Below, one piece after another: positions 1 to 7,579 of a stretch of 26,276 nt of DNA. The position numbers and the translations under genes are program-made. The stretch's first letter is position 1; every line of letters starts with the position of its first letter. The notes below the pieces were generated by a model. It searched no databases. It saw nothing but the letters and a program-made list of their open reading frames with translations, and was not told the DNA's origin. This stretch comes from Actinomortierella ambigua (taxonomy: Eukaryota; Mortierellomycota; Mortierellomycetes; Mortierellales; Mortierellaceae), in contig JAAAJB010000505.1 of the NCBI GenBank assembly GCA_016098155.1, positions 1-26,276 on the forward strand. Reading direction: 5' to 3'.

Positions 1-5
1 CTCCG

Positions 6-83
6 TAGGTCATGTACACTCCCCACCTAGCACCGAGACCACCAACGCGTTTGTTTCGAGTGAACCTTACCTGAGTTAAGCTT
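6..83 (-). repeat. Exon-like duplicated unit, copy 1
   Basis: This 78-bp stretch matches 972-1049 without gaps, at about 65 of 78 positions by hand alignment. On the minus strand both copies read as a splice acceptor (ending CTCAG) followed by an open frame of the type VRFTxNKxxGGLxARWGVxM. Copy 1 has a good branch-point-like TACTAAC-type context just upstream of its acceptor. The frame runs off the left edge of the window, so the parent gene lies outside. I do not recognise the protein family. Confidence 0.5.
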
Positions 84-612
84 AGTAAATGGCTGGAGAG
101 TGGGGTGTGGAATGAACACGCTCAATGGGGGGATGGAGTGAAAGGCGAATGAATGAAAAAGAGTAGAAATGACTTTTTAAGAAAACACAGAGTGACAGAA
201 GCAGTGCAATAGCACACCCTATGTCATACTGGTGGCTACCAGGTGCTCCTCTTCTCACCTTCAAACGATTGTCGGAAGCACCTTGTCTCACACCTCTCCC
301 CCTCCCTCCCTCTGCCCTCTCCTCATGCTCGCCTTTTTGGCCATCTTCAGAGTCAATGTTGGCCGAAAACGACAATACACAACTACACAACAACAAGAGT
401 ACACACATGGTCAATGCTACGAGCTCTGGATTCTCCCCCTTTTTCTCAGAATACCACTAAGGTCACCATTTGCCGCAGGTGAGACAGACGTCCTTTGCAA
501 ACAAGTAACTTGTATCAAGACCTTTCTCTAGTTGAACATGTTTGGCTTTGACCCCTTCCATGTCTTAACAATTATAAAAGGTAAACCCCCCCCCTCCAAC
601 AACATCCACTTC
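84..612. other. No supported gene
   Basis: Only short open frames in biased pyrimidine-rich sequence are present here. One minus-strand frame begins with a hydrophobic, signal-like stretch at about 414-350, but it then becomes Gly/Arg/Glu-rich and has no recognisable domain or convincing splice context. Confidence 0.5.
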
Positions 613-696
613 TTAGCAGTTCGGGAAGGGCATCGCCAGACCCTTGGTGAGTAAAGGCTTGGTCAGATACTCGTCCATCCCTGCCTTTATGCATGC
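613..696 (-). pseudogene. Terminal exon of a response-regulator receiver domain
   Basis: The minus strand reads 27 codons and a stop. They begin just after an acceptor-like TCTAATAG and contain AGMDEYLTKPL. This is the typical end of a two-component receiver domain, where the Lys-Pro pair of KPL is the conserved switch-region lysine and proline. The receiver portion carrying the phosphoacceptor Asp is not visible upstream (697-1130), so this is either the last exon of a broken hybrid histidine kinase or an isolated fragment. The residues after KPL are short and unremarkable before the stop. The motif identification is strong, but the status of the gene is inferred. Confidence 0.55.
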
Positions 697-971
697 CTAT
701 TAGATGAGAAGAAAAAAGAACCGGCATCGGTCAGATTGAGCTCCACGAAAACATATTCTTCTCTCTCTCTCTCTCTGTCTATTTTTTCGGGTCTTGAGCT
801 GTCGTTAGGCAACCTACCTCCTTCGTGCTCGATTATACATCGGCACTCAGTCCAACAATCGAACTCCACTGCTACAACACCACACGGTTTCCTTGCGTGG
901 TCCAAGGTGGCAATAGTATAGTATCCATGCTCGGCAGATAGCCACTGTTGGATCGCCTCATGTCTATTTCA

Positions 972-1049
972 TAGGCCATGAACACTCCCCACCGAGCGTC
1001 GAGACCACCGATGCCTTTGTTCGGAGTGAACCTCACCTGAGCAAAGCTT
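972..1049 (-). repeat. Exon-like duplicated unit, copy 2
   Basis: This is the second copy of the unit at 6-83. On the minus strand the frame stays open past the duplicated part, down to a stop at 872-874, giving about 55 residues after the acceptor. Differences from copy 1 include synonymous (GTA/GTG, AGG/CGG, TAC/TAT) and mild changes (V/I, Y/F, T/A), as expected if both once encoded protein. No family recognised. Confidence 0.5.
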
Positions 1050-1487
1050 GCGAGAGGCCAGTATATGGAGGAAAGCGTGGAAACGGAGGATGAATTGGCC
1101 CATTGGCGCTGGAGAGGGATCAAGTGTCAATGGAGGAAGAGAGGGAGACATAATCGGGGGGAAAATGAATTTCTGCTATTGTGTTCTGTCGAGTGTCTGT
1201 CGATACTCGTGGAGGCACTGGTCGTGTCAAGACATCATGCTTTTCAAACTCGATGCCCACGGTGCGAGGTGAGAATGAGGCGAGGGGATGAGGGGCGAGG
1301 GGATGAGGGGGGAGGGGTCTCACGACGACGAACCAAACCACCGTCAGTCTTTTCCTTCCTGTCTCTCTTTCGTCTTCTTCCCGTGCCAGCTGGTGGTGAA
1401 AAAAATAAAGTTCGCATGCTTACATCCTTGGTTTGCTTTGCATAACAAAAGTCTAGGTTGTGCTATGTCATGAATCGATTATTTCAT
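1050..1487. other. No supported gene
   Basis: The plus strand has several short open frames (for example 1065-1445) but no recognisable domain. A G-rich stretch of imperfect repeats (GAGGGGATGAGGGG-like) lies at 1278-1316 and a poly-A-signal-like AATAAAG near 1406. I see nothing I can call a gene. Confidence 0.4.
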
Positions 1488-1513
1488 AAAAAAAAAAAAA
1501 AAAAAAAAAAAAA
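1488..1513. repeat. Poly-A run of 26 followed by CAA repeats
   Basis: A run of 26 consecutive A is followed by a short CAA tract. It sits exactly where the separase-like remnant read on the minus strand loses its conserved end, so it marks the truncation point. Confidence 0.9.
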
Positions 1514-1748
1514 CAACAACAACAGGGGCTGCACCGACAAGATACGACATCCTGCACTCGCCCCTGGCCACTTTGACCGCCTCGACAATCGAGAGCCGCT
1601 GTTGCTGTTGCGGCTCTTTAGCTGATGTTGCCGCTGTTGTAGTTGTTCGTTTTGTGTCCAGGCCCTATGCCGTGAACATGCCCTTGCTGAAGCGATCAAT
1701 GTCCTTGTCTGTCACATCCCACGGGTTGGCCATCACCGTCGGGCAACA
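1514..1748 (-). pseudogene. C-terminal remnant of separase (peptidase C50)
   Basis: On the minus strand one reading frame contains CPTVMANPWDVTDKDIDRFS, matching the separase signature around the NLWDVTDKDIDRF block after the catalytic Cys region. An in-frame TAG at 1667-1665 follows. The same frame then continues through a Gln-rich spacer to SIVEAVKVARGECRM and YLVGAAPV, which correspond to the conserved separase C-terminus (EA...AR..C...YL.GAAPV). The stop lies where family members have Trp (W-G-L context), so a TGG to TAG change is likely. The frame is then cut by the poly-A run at 1488-1513. The catalytic His and Cys are absent because that portion is missing upstream. A functional separase is excluded in this copy. 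Confidence 0.65.
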
Positions 1749-1757
1749 TCTTGGTCA

Positions 1758-1985
1758 GACTTTGAAGAGTTTACCAGCCTCCTTGAGCTGGCTGAAAAGC
1801 GCCTTGTGCACGGCACTGTACGCATCATCAGCACCGACGACGATATCACCTTCTTACTTGGATTCATCTGTGCACTCGACTGACGCATTGGCTTTGGTTT
1901 CGTGCACGGCAGTGACATTCCTGCCGCACAGCAATTTCTCTGCATGCACCAGGACCAGAAACAATTCGTACAACTCGGGTTTGCT
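1758..1985 (-). pseudogene. Unidentified coding remnant upstream of separase-like block
   Basis: A minus-strand frame with coding-like composition runs through ELYELFLVLVHAEKLL and, after an in-frame TAA, EGDIVVGADDAYSAVHKAL and KEAGKLF, then ends in TGA. It lies directly before the separase-like block but does not resemble the separase region expected there. It may be a fragment of a different gene. I cannot name the family. Confidence 0.3.
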
Positions 1986-2125
1986 TTTTCTTATAAAAAA
2001 CATGGTTGGACGAACCTATAAAATTGTTTTTTGGTATCAATCTTTATTGAGAGGAAGACGAGAAGGGTAGGGTAAGGAGGAGGAAAGTCAAATTATGAGC
2101 AGCTTACAGTTGGCAAGTGCAGTTA

Positions 2126-2272
2126 TTACCTTGAGGCGATCAAGCATTTGTAGCCAGTCCGGTACTCGTATCGGGTCATGTCGACGTTGCCAACCTGCTT
2201 ACGCTGCTCATTCTTGACCCAACGAAATTCGGACGGCTTGGGGATCTTTCGAACTTCTTGGTAGATGCCCAG
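2126..2272 (-). pseudogene. Unidentified terminal exon with tandem stops
   Basis: After an acceptor-like GAGTAG the minus strand reads 48 codons, including FRWVKNEQRKQVG and DMTRYEYRTGYKC, and ends in TAATAA. A poly-A signal AATAAA lies about 80 bp downstream at 2048-2043. This looks like a genuine 3' exon with its terminator signal. No matching upstream exon is visible, because the kinase 3' region follows at once, so it is probably a gene remnant. Family not recognised. Confidence 0.4.
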
Positions 2273-2574
2273 CTACTCGTCCACACACTGTTGGCGCGGG
2301 GGCCTTTTTGCCATCAATTTAAAACGACATGCACGCTGCGCCCTCTTCCCCCCCCCCCATTCCAGTACATGTGTGGCCTCAAAAAAGGAGCAAAGATTTA
2401 ATTTTTATATAATCCACTACCCTCTTCCTTGCCCCGCTGTGACAGGATTACCTGTCGGCCTATATATCAAGCCCACTCCTAAAAGATTAATAAAACATCC
2501 TTTTTTTTCTTCCTTCTATAACACCATCCTCGCTACCATTGTATCACACCCGACCTGCCTTACCACGGATGTGG
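2273..2574. other. Kinase 3' flank, no gene
   Basis: This A/T-rich stretch has a poly-C run near 2349-2358 and no recognisable frame. It probably contains the 3' untranslated region of the minus-strand kinase gene. Confidence 0.4.
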
Positions 2575-5500
2575 TCAAGATATACAACAGCAATCACAAC
2601 CCTTCTTCTCAGGTGGTGCGGAATGGTCAGGAGCGGCGTCTTGGCCAGGAACTGGAGCTGTGGGTGCCTTTGGTGCAGCAGTGAGTCTTTTAGTGGCTGG
2701 TGATGCAGGTTGCTTTAAAGCTGCATGAAGTGGTGCCTCGGGGGTGGTGGAAAGTACTAGTGGATGAGCAGATGAGATTGATGGTGATGGTGGTGGCGGT
2801 AGGCGAGAAGCTGAGAGTGGATCATCAGGAGCTGCAAATTGCATAGGGGCTGCTGTGAGTCGGCCTGGTCCTGTCGGTCGATTAGTAGGAGCTGAGAGTG
2901 AGCAAGAATCCAAGAGTTGCTCAGGGCCAGCTACGGTTCGAATTGGGGCTGCGAAAAGTGGGTGCAGATCCGAGAGTAGCCCGAGAGATGTTCCAGGTCG
3001 TGTAGAAGCTGCCAAAGTTTGGTCAGGAGCTGCTATAGCTCGGTCAGGAGCCGCCACAATTCGGTCAGGAGCTGCTACAGTTCGGTCAGGAGCTGCTACA
3101 GTTCGGTCAGGAGCTGCTACAGTTCGGTTAGGAGCTGCTACAGTCTTGTTACGAGCTGTGGTTCGTTCAGGAACTGCAGGTTGGTCCTGAGCTGAGGGTG
3201 GCTGTGGAGCCACGAGTAGGTCAGGGGTGGAAGATTTTTTATGAGCCAAGAGTGGCTGAGGAACCGAGGGCGGCAAGGTTGCTATGATTCGGTCGGAAAC
3301 TGATTCTGGGCCAGTAACTGAGTCTGGGCCAGGAGCTGGGAGTGTGTTGAGGGCTGTATGTGGGCAAGGGACTACAGGTCGGGCAGGGACTGAAGGTCGC
3401 TCATGCACGAGGGCTCGGCCCGGGGCTATATGTGTGTAGGGAGTTGTGAGTTGGTCACAAGTTACAGCTCTCTCGGAAGCTGAGGGCGGCAAAGGTACTG
3501 TAGGTCCACCAGGAGCTGGAGGTGGGCCAGAAGCCGAGGGTGACTCAAGAGCCGAGAGTCGCTGGAGGGTTGAACCCTGTTGAGGAGCCAACAGGCGCCC
3601 AAGAGCTGTTGATCGGTCGGAAGATGAGGGCTGCTCAGTGTCTGCGATTTGTTCCCCGGCTGTGACATTTGGTTGCTGAATGTCATTGACATCACCCTGA
3701 TCTTCTTCACGTCTCAATTCGAGGCTTAAAGAATCTGTATCCTCTTGTCCAGCCGATTTGTAGTGCCATGACACCTCCCCACCTTGGTTGGATCCGAATA
3801 CCAGCCCATGCTGGTACATCCAATCAAGGTTAAACTGCGCCACTGCATTGCCTTGCTCAGCCGACTTGCGAAACCACGACACAGCTTTAGTATAGTTGCG
3901 CGCGACCCCTAGTCCGTTCTGGTACATCAACCCAAGGTTGCTCTGCGCCATTGGGTTCTCTTGTTCAGCCGACTTGCTATACCAGAATATTGCCAAGTCA
4001 TAGCTACATTCAACCCCAAGGCCCCTCAGGTACAATGACCCAATGTTATTCTGTGCAGCCGCATCCTCTTGATCAGCCGACTTGCGATACCACGTCATTG
4101 CCTCGCCATAGTCTCGTTCGACCCCTAGCCCGTCCTCGTACATTAATCCAAGGTTGTTCTGTGCCGCCGCATCTCCTTGTTGAGCCGACTGGAGATACCT
4201 CGATGCAGCCTTCACGTAGGCACACTCGACCCCGTGCCCATGATAGTACGCCTCTCCAAGATTGTGCTGCGCGTTGGCGTTGCCTTGTTCAGCAGCCTTG
4301 AGGAACCACGATACCGCTTTGACGTAATCCTGCTCGACGCCAAGTCCATTGTAGTACATCGTCCCAAGATTGTTCTGTGCCGCCGCATCCCCCCTTTTAG
4401 CGGCCCTACGATACCAATACACGGCCTGACCGTCGTCACGTTCGGCTCCCAAAGCGTTCTGGTACATCCATCCGAGGTTCATCTGGGCCACTCGGTCGCC
4501 TTGGTCAGCCGATTTATGAAACCAAAACATTGCCTCCGCATAGTTTTGTTCTGTTCCATGCCCACTCGAGCACATTGCTGCAAGATCTCTCTGTGCCATG
4601 GGGTGTCCTTCATGGGCGGCTGGCCATATCCAGTACAGGGCTGCGTCGTAGTTCATTTCAGTTCCGCGACCGTGACGGAGGAATGTCCCACACTTGTACC
4701 TTGCTTCTCGACACCCTTCCGCTGCTCGGAGGTACCATTGGAAAGCCTTGGTGTCATCCTGATCCACGTTGACTCCCATTTCATACATCGATGCAAGTGT
4801 CATCTGTGCCTCCCAATCGCCTCCTTGGGCTCTCGTCTGAATTTCTTTGACGTCTCCGGGCGATAGACTGATGGTCTCCTCACTCTTTTTTGCGGCATTG
4901 CCACCCAAGGAAGATGGAGTGACGGACGGACATGAACTGTCTTGCGTGACGCTCACGGTATTCTGACCGTGCCTTGTCTCATCCATAGAGGCATGGGCGT
5001 CGTCTTCCTTGACCATCTCACTCGCCTCTGGTCGTTGGTCGGGTTCTTGATGCCAGCAGCGTTCGACCCAGCTACGGTATTCAAGCGGCGTATCCGCGGG
5101 CAAGGTCTCTCGCTCGCCTCCCACAACAGTATTCCCGATGGCCATGTTGTTGGATTGCTCTCGAAAGGGGGTCGTACAGTTGGCAGCCATCTCCCACATC
5201 ACCATCCCCAGCGCATACATGTCCGACTTGAAAGAGTACTTTGGTCTGGCTCCAAAGAGCTCGGGAGCCATCCAACGGATCGTGCCTTTGATCCCCGTCG
5301 ATGTGGAGGCCGAGTGTGCCTTGATCGTAGCCAACCCAAAGTCAGCCAACTTGGCGGTCCGATTCCGTGTGAGCAAGACATTCATACTCTTGAGATCTCG
5401 ATGAATGACGTTTTTGTAGTGGATGAACCGGAGTCCTCGCACCATTTCCTGTGAGATGCGTTCTCTCTCAGACCAATTCAGGCAACAATTTTCGATGACT

Positions 5501-5835
5501 TGTTGAAGACTCCCCCCTTCTGCATACTCCATCGCGAGCGCTAGACGACCTTTGTGATTAGGTGTGCCATAGAACTGGATGATGTGTCTATCCCGAAGGT
5601 TGGCGAGTAGGTCAATCTCACGCTGGATTGCTTTGTTGACGGGGTCCGAGGCAGGGTTCATGTCAAACACCTTGATGGCAACCGTGCGCCCTTCCCACGT
5701 AGTACGATAGACGCTCCCATACGCACCACGACCGATGAGCTCTCCTGGATGCTCGCCAGACTTTATATCGAAAGACAGGGCAAAATAAAAGTTAGTTTGA
5801 AGAGTTTCGTTGGAATCTGGCGTGTCTATGACCAC
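2575..5835 (-). CDS. Sel1-repeat protein kinase with C-terminal CaaX box
   Basis: A single open frame of 1086 residues. Residues 30-275 form a complete TKL-like kinase domain: glycine loop G35-x-G37-x-x-G40, VAIK Lys55, alpha-C Glu73, HRDLK 145-149, DFG 165-167 and APE 190-192, so it should be active. A linker follows, then ten Sel1-like repeats of 36 residues (about 339-698), usually protein-protein scaffolds. The last one is degenerate. Residues about 700-1086 are Pro/Ala/Ser-rich with a seven-residue AAPDRTV repeat. The protein ends KKGCDCCCIS, whose last four residues form a CaaX box (CCIS, Ser favouring farnesylation) with further cysteines and lysines just upstream as in Ras. Sel1-repeat kinases are expanded in Mortierella and Glomeromycotina. 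The start is uncertain: a branch-point-like CTAAC and pyrimidine tract lie just before residue 26, so the first 25 residues may be intron sequence joined to an unseen upstream exon. The substrate is unknown. Confidence 0.88.
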   Translation of the reverse strand: MVIDTPDSNETLQTNFYFALSFDIKSGEHPGELIGRGAYGSVYRTTWEGRTVAIKVFDMNPASDPVNKAIQREIDLLANLRDRHIIQFYGTPNHKGRLALAMEYAEGGSLQQVIENCCLNWSERERISQEMVRGLRFIHYKNVIHRDLKSMNVLLTRNRTAKLADFGLATIKAHSASTSTGIKGTIRWMAPELFGARPKYSFKSDMYALGMVMWEMAANCTTPFREQSNNMAIGNTVVGGERETLPADTPLEYRSWVERCWHQEPDQRPEASEMVKEDDAHASMDETRHGQNTVSVTQDSSCPSVTPSSLGGNAAKKSEETISLSPGDVKEIQTRAQGGDWEAQMTLASMYEMGVNVDQDDTKAFQWYLRAAEGCREARYKCGTFLRHGRGTEMNYDAALYWIWPAAHEGHPMAQRDLAAMCSSGHGTEQNYAEAMFWFHKSADQGDRVAQMNLGWMYQNALGAERDDGQAVYWYRRAAKRGDAAAQNNLGTMYYNGLGVEQDYVKAVSWFLKAAEQGNANAQHNLGEAYYHGHGVECAYVKAASRYLQSAQQGDAAAQNNLGLMYEDGLGVERDYGEAMTWYRKSADQEDAAAQNNIGSLYLRGLGVECSYDLAIFWYSKSAEQENPMAQSNLGLMYQNGLGVARNYTKAVSWFRKSAEQGNAVAQFNLDWMYQHGLVFGSNQGGEVSWHYKSAGQEDTDSLSLELRREEDQGDVNDIQQPNVTAGEQIADTEQPSSSDRSTALGRLLAPQQGSTLQRLSALESPSASGPPPAPGGPTVPLPPSASERAVTCDQLTTPYTHIAPGRALVHERPSVPARPVVPCPHTALNTLPAPGPDSVTGPESVSDRIIATLPPSVPQPLLAHKKSSTPDLLVAPQPPSAQDQPAVPERTTARNKTVAAPNRTVAAPDRTVAAPDRTVAAPDRIVAAPDRAIAAPDQTLAASTRPGTSLGLLSDLHPLFAAPIRTVAGPEQLLDSCSLSAPTNRPTGPGRLTAAPMQFAAPDDPLSASRLPPPPSPSISSAHPLVLSTTPEAPLHAALKQPASPATKRLTAAPKAPTAPVPGQDAAPDHSAPPEKKGCDCCCIS
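3021..3146. repeat. Six tandem 21-bp repeats inside kinase tail
   Basis: Six consecutive 21-bp copies begin GGTCAGGAGCTGCTACAGTTC. Three are identical (3063-3125) and three diverged. They keep frame and encode the heptapeptide AAPDRTV and variants in the low-complexity tail of the minus-strand kinase. More degenerate copies flank both sides. Identical inner copies suggest recent slippage or unequal exchange, and copy-number variation between strains is likely. Confidence 0.9.
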
Positions 5836-6385
5836 CTATCCGATATGTCGTTACCATAGAGAGGATACAGGAAACAAAGGAGGCTATTTTGTAGTTCTGA
5901 TTATGAAGATGAGCAATTCAGGAATCGGGATGATGTTTAATGATTGCAATGTGAAGGGTTGAGGTGATGAATCCGGGGGGGGGAGGGAGGTGTGGGAAAC
6001 GAGGGTGCAAACTTGCATTGCCACATGTGCCTTGTGACATATTGTTGTGGGTGCCCAAAGCACGCCATCAGTAAAGGAACACTTTTTCCAGTTTAGCGTA
6101 TGAGAATGGCGATCACAAAGCATCTGGCTGTATCTCTTTCTCTCTCTCTCTTTCTCTCTGTCTCTCACTCGCCCCCCTTATGTTACATGTACATACACGA
6201 CGTTCTGCTGCGACCCATTCAGAGTCTGCTCTGGCGAATATAGAATTCCTATGCTGTGCGCCGGTGGCTTGTCATATCTGATCCGCAAACCTGTGCAAGA
6301 CTACTCTTTCGCGGGGCAACCCCCCCCCCCCCCTTTTTACATCTCATTCATTCATTCTCACTCTCTTTTATTCCATTCCATCTCC
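5836..6385. promoter_or_regulatory. Divergent intergenic region, kinase / LYR protein
   Basis: This 550-bp region lies between the divergent kinase (-) and LYR-protein (+) start codons and must hold both promoters. It contains a CT microsatellite at about 6133-6168, a poly-C run near 6320-6333 and a pyrimidine-rich leader immediately before the LYR ATG. No clear TATA box was found for either gene. If the kinase has an upstream exon it lies here. Confidence 0.5.
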
Positions 6386-7025
6386 ATGTCAACCCCCGCT
6401 GCATCGACCACACGGGCCCAGACCCTCAGTCTGTACCGGAGGCTGATACGGATCGGCAAGGCAATGCCGACCGAGAACCGGTCCAGGCTGGTCCTAGCGC
6501 GGGTGCGCGGCGATTTCCGTGAACATCTGACCGAGACGGATCCCGACGAGATCCAGTCCTTGATCCAATTGGCGGAACTGCAAGCTGACAACCTAGAGGT
6601 AGGCAGCACCCTCTCCCTCTTCCTCCTCCATCCCTCCTCCCCTTCTATGAATACCCTCTGTCTCCCCTTCTCTCATAACGAAGATACCACATTGCATTAA
6701 CCACTAATGTTTTATCGAATAGATCCAGAAAAACCATTTGACAGAGTTGTCTAAGAACCCCAACTTGTTCATCCCCGTCGACATTTACAAGGATGCCAAG
6801 CCAAAAGTCAGTCGGTTCATGAAGGGCGCGCCTCTCAGTTGGGAGCGGAAAGCTGCGCAGGAGAAGAAGGCGCAACAAGGAGCAACACCAGGACGGGTGG
6901 TTCACCATGTGGCCGATCCGAAAAAAGAGGAGGAGGAGGAAGAGACAATGACGCATTTTGACAAGGCGTCTCGACCAAGGGCCACTCACAGTTGCAAGAA
7001 CCACGATCATACCCATCGCCACTAA
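6386..7025 (+). CDS. LYR-motif (Complex1_LYR family) protein
   Basis: Two exons, 6386-6598 and 6723-7025, joined by a GT-AG intron at a codon boundary, give 171 residues. Near the N-terminus LSLYRRLIRIGK carries the LYR tripeptide (16-18). A downstream basic/aromatic pattern ending in Phe (VRGDFRE) and a helical stretch to about residue 85 fit the small three-helix LYR fold. Members are mostly mitochondrial and, with acyl-ACP, help assemble respiratory complexes or Fe-S clusters, but I cannot tell which subfamily (LYRM1, LYRM7/Mzm1, FMC1 or other). It is longer than the usual 80-120 residues because of an extra C-terminal half: a conserved-looking FIPVDIYKDAKPKVSRFMKG stretch, a Lys/Glu-rich linker and a His-rich end (HSCKNHDHTHRH). 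The chosen ATG lies in a pyrimidine-rich leader; upstream in-frame ATG 6251 would add an unlikely poly-Pro segment. Confidence 0.75.
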
Positions 7026-7579
7026 AAAAAAAAAAGAGTGGAGAACCTTGCTAGTCTTTCTAGATGAGTGCGGAGCAAATTCAAAAACACCTTGTACAAT
7101 AGACTAATGAAAAAAGAAGAGTTTTTTTTTTTTTGTATGATACAGTGTTTTTGAGAGACTTCAAAATAGCGAAAGAAAGAAGTAGAAGATAATGAAGCCA
7201 GAGAGTGAGAAAAAAAAAGAAAAAGAGAGAAGGATCGAGGACGATCGAAAGGGATTAAGTGGTATGGAGATCTAAGGTTGGATCTTGTGGGAAGTGGGTG
7301 ACAAACAGAATGCGGGATAGGTTAGAAAGGGTGGGGTTGTGGAGAGTGGAGAAGCTAGGGAAACAAAGTGTGTGATGTGAAGGAGATGATAAAAAAATGC
7401 AGGTCTAGGGGATGTGAGTCGGACGATGAGGTGGAGGATGCAAATGTGTAAAAGATAGTAGTAGTGTCTATCAGCGGAGAGTTGTGTGGAAACAAACAAA
7501 AAGTAAAGGCAGTGAAACCAAAAGCAAGGGAAGCAGGCGTGGAAAAAAGTCAAACAGAATGGCGCCAAACAAGCTCCAT
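7026..7579. other. Convergent 3' intergenic region
   Basis: This purine-rich stretch lies between the stops of the LYR gene (+) and the carrier gene (-), with A runs just after the LYR stop and a T run at 7122-7133. It should contain both 3' untranslated regions. No gene seen. Confidence 0.5.

Noticed and set aside
4177..4866. Plus-strand frame of 229 codons
   Set aside because: It is the shadow of the Sel1-repeat region, and repeated sequence keeps the opposite strand open.
6251..6385. Upstream in-frame ATG extension of the LYR protein
   Set aside because: It adds a poly-Pro and Ser/His/Phe stretch encoded by a C run and pyrimidine leader; the ATG at 6386 fits the family better.
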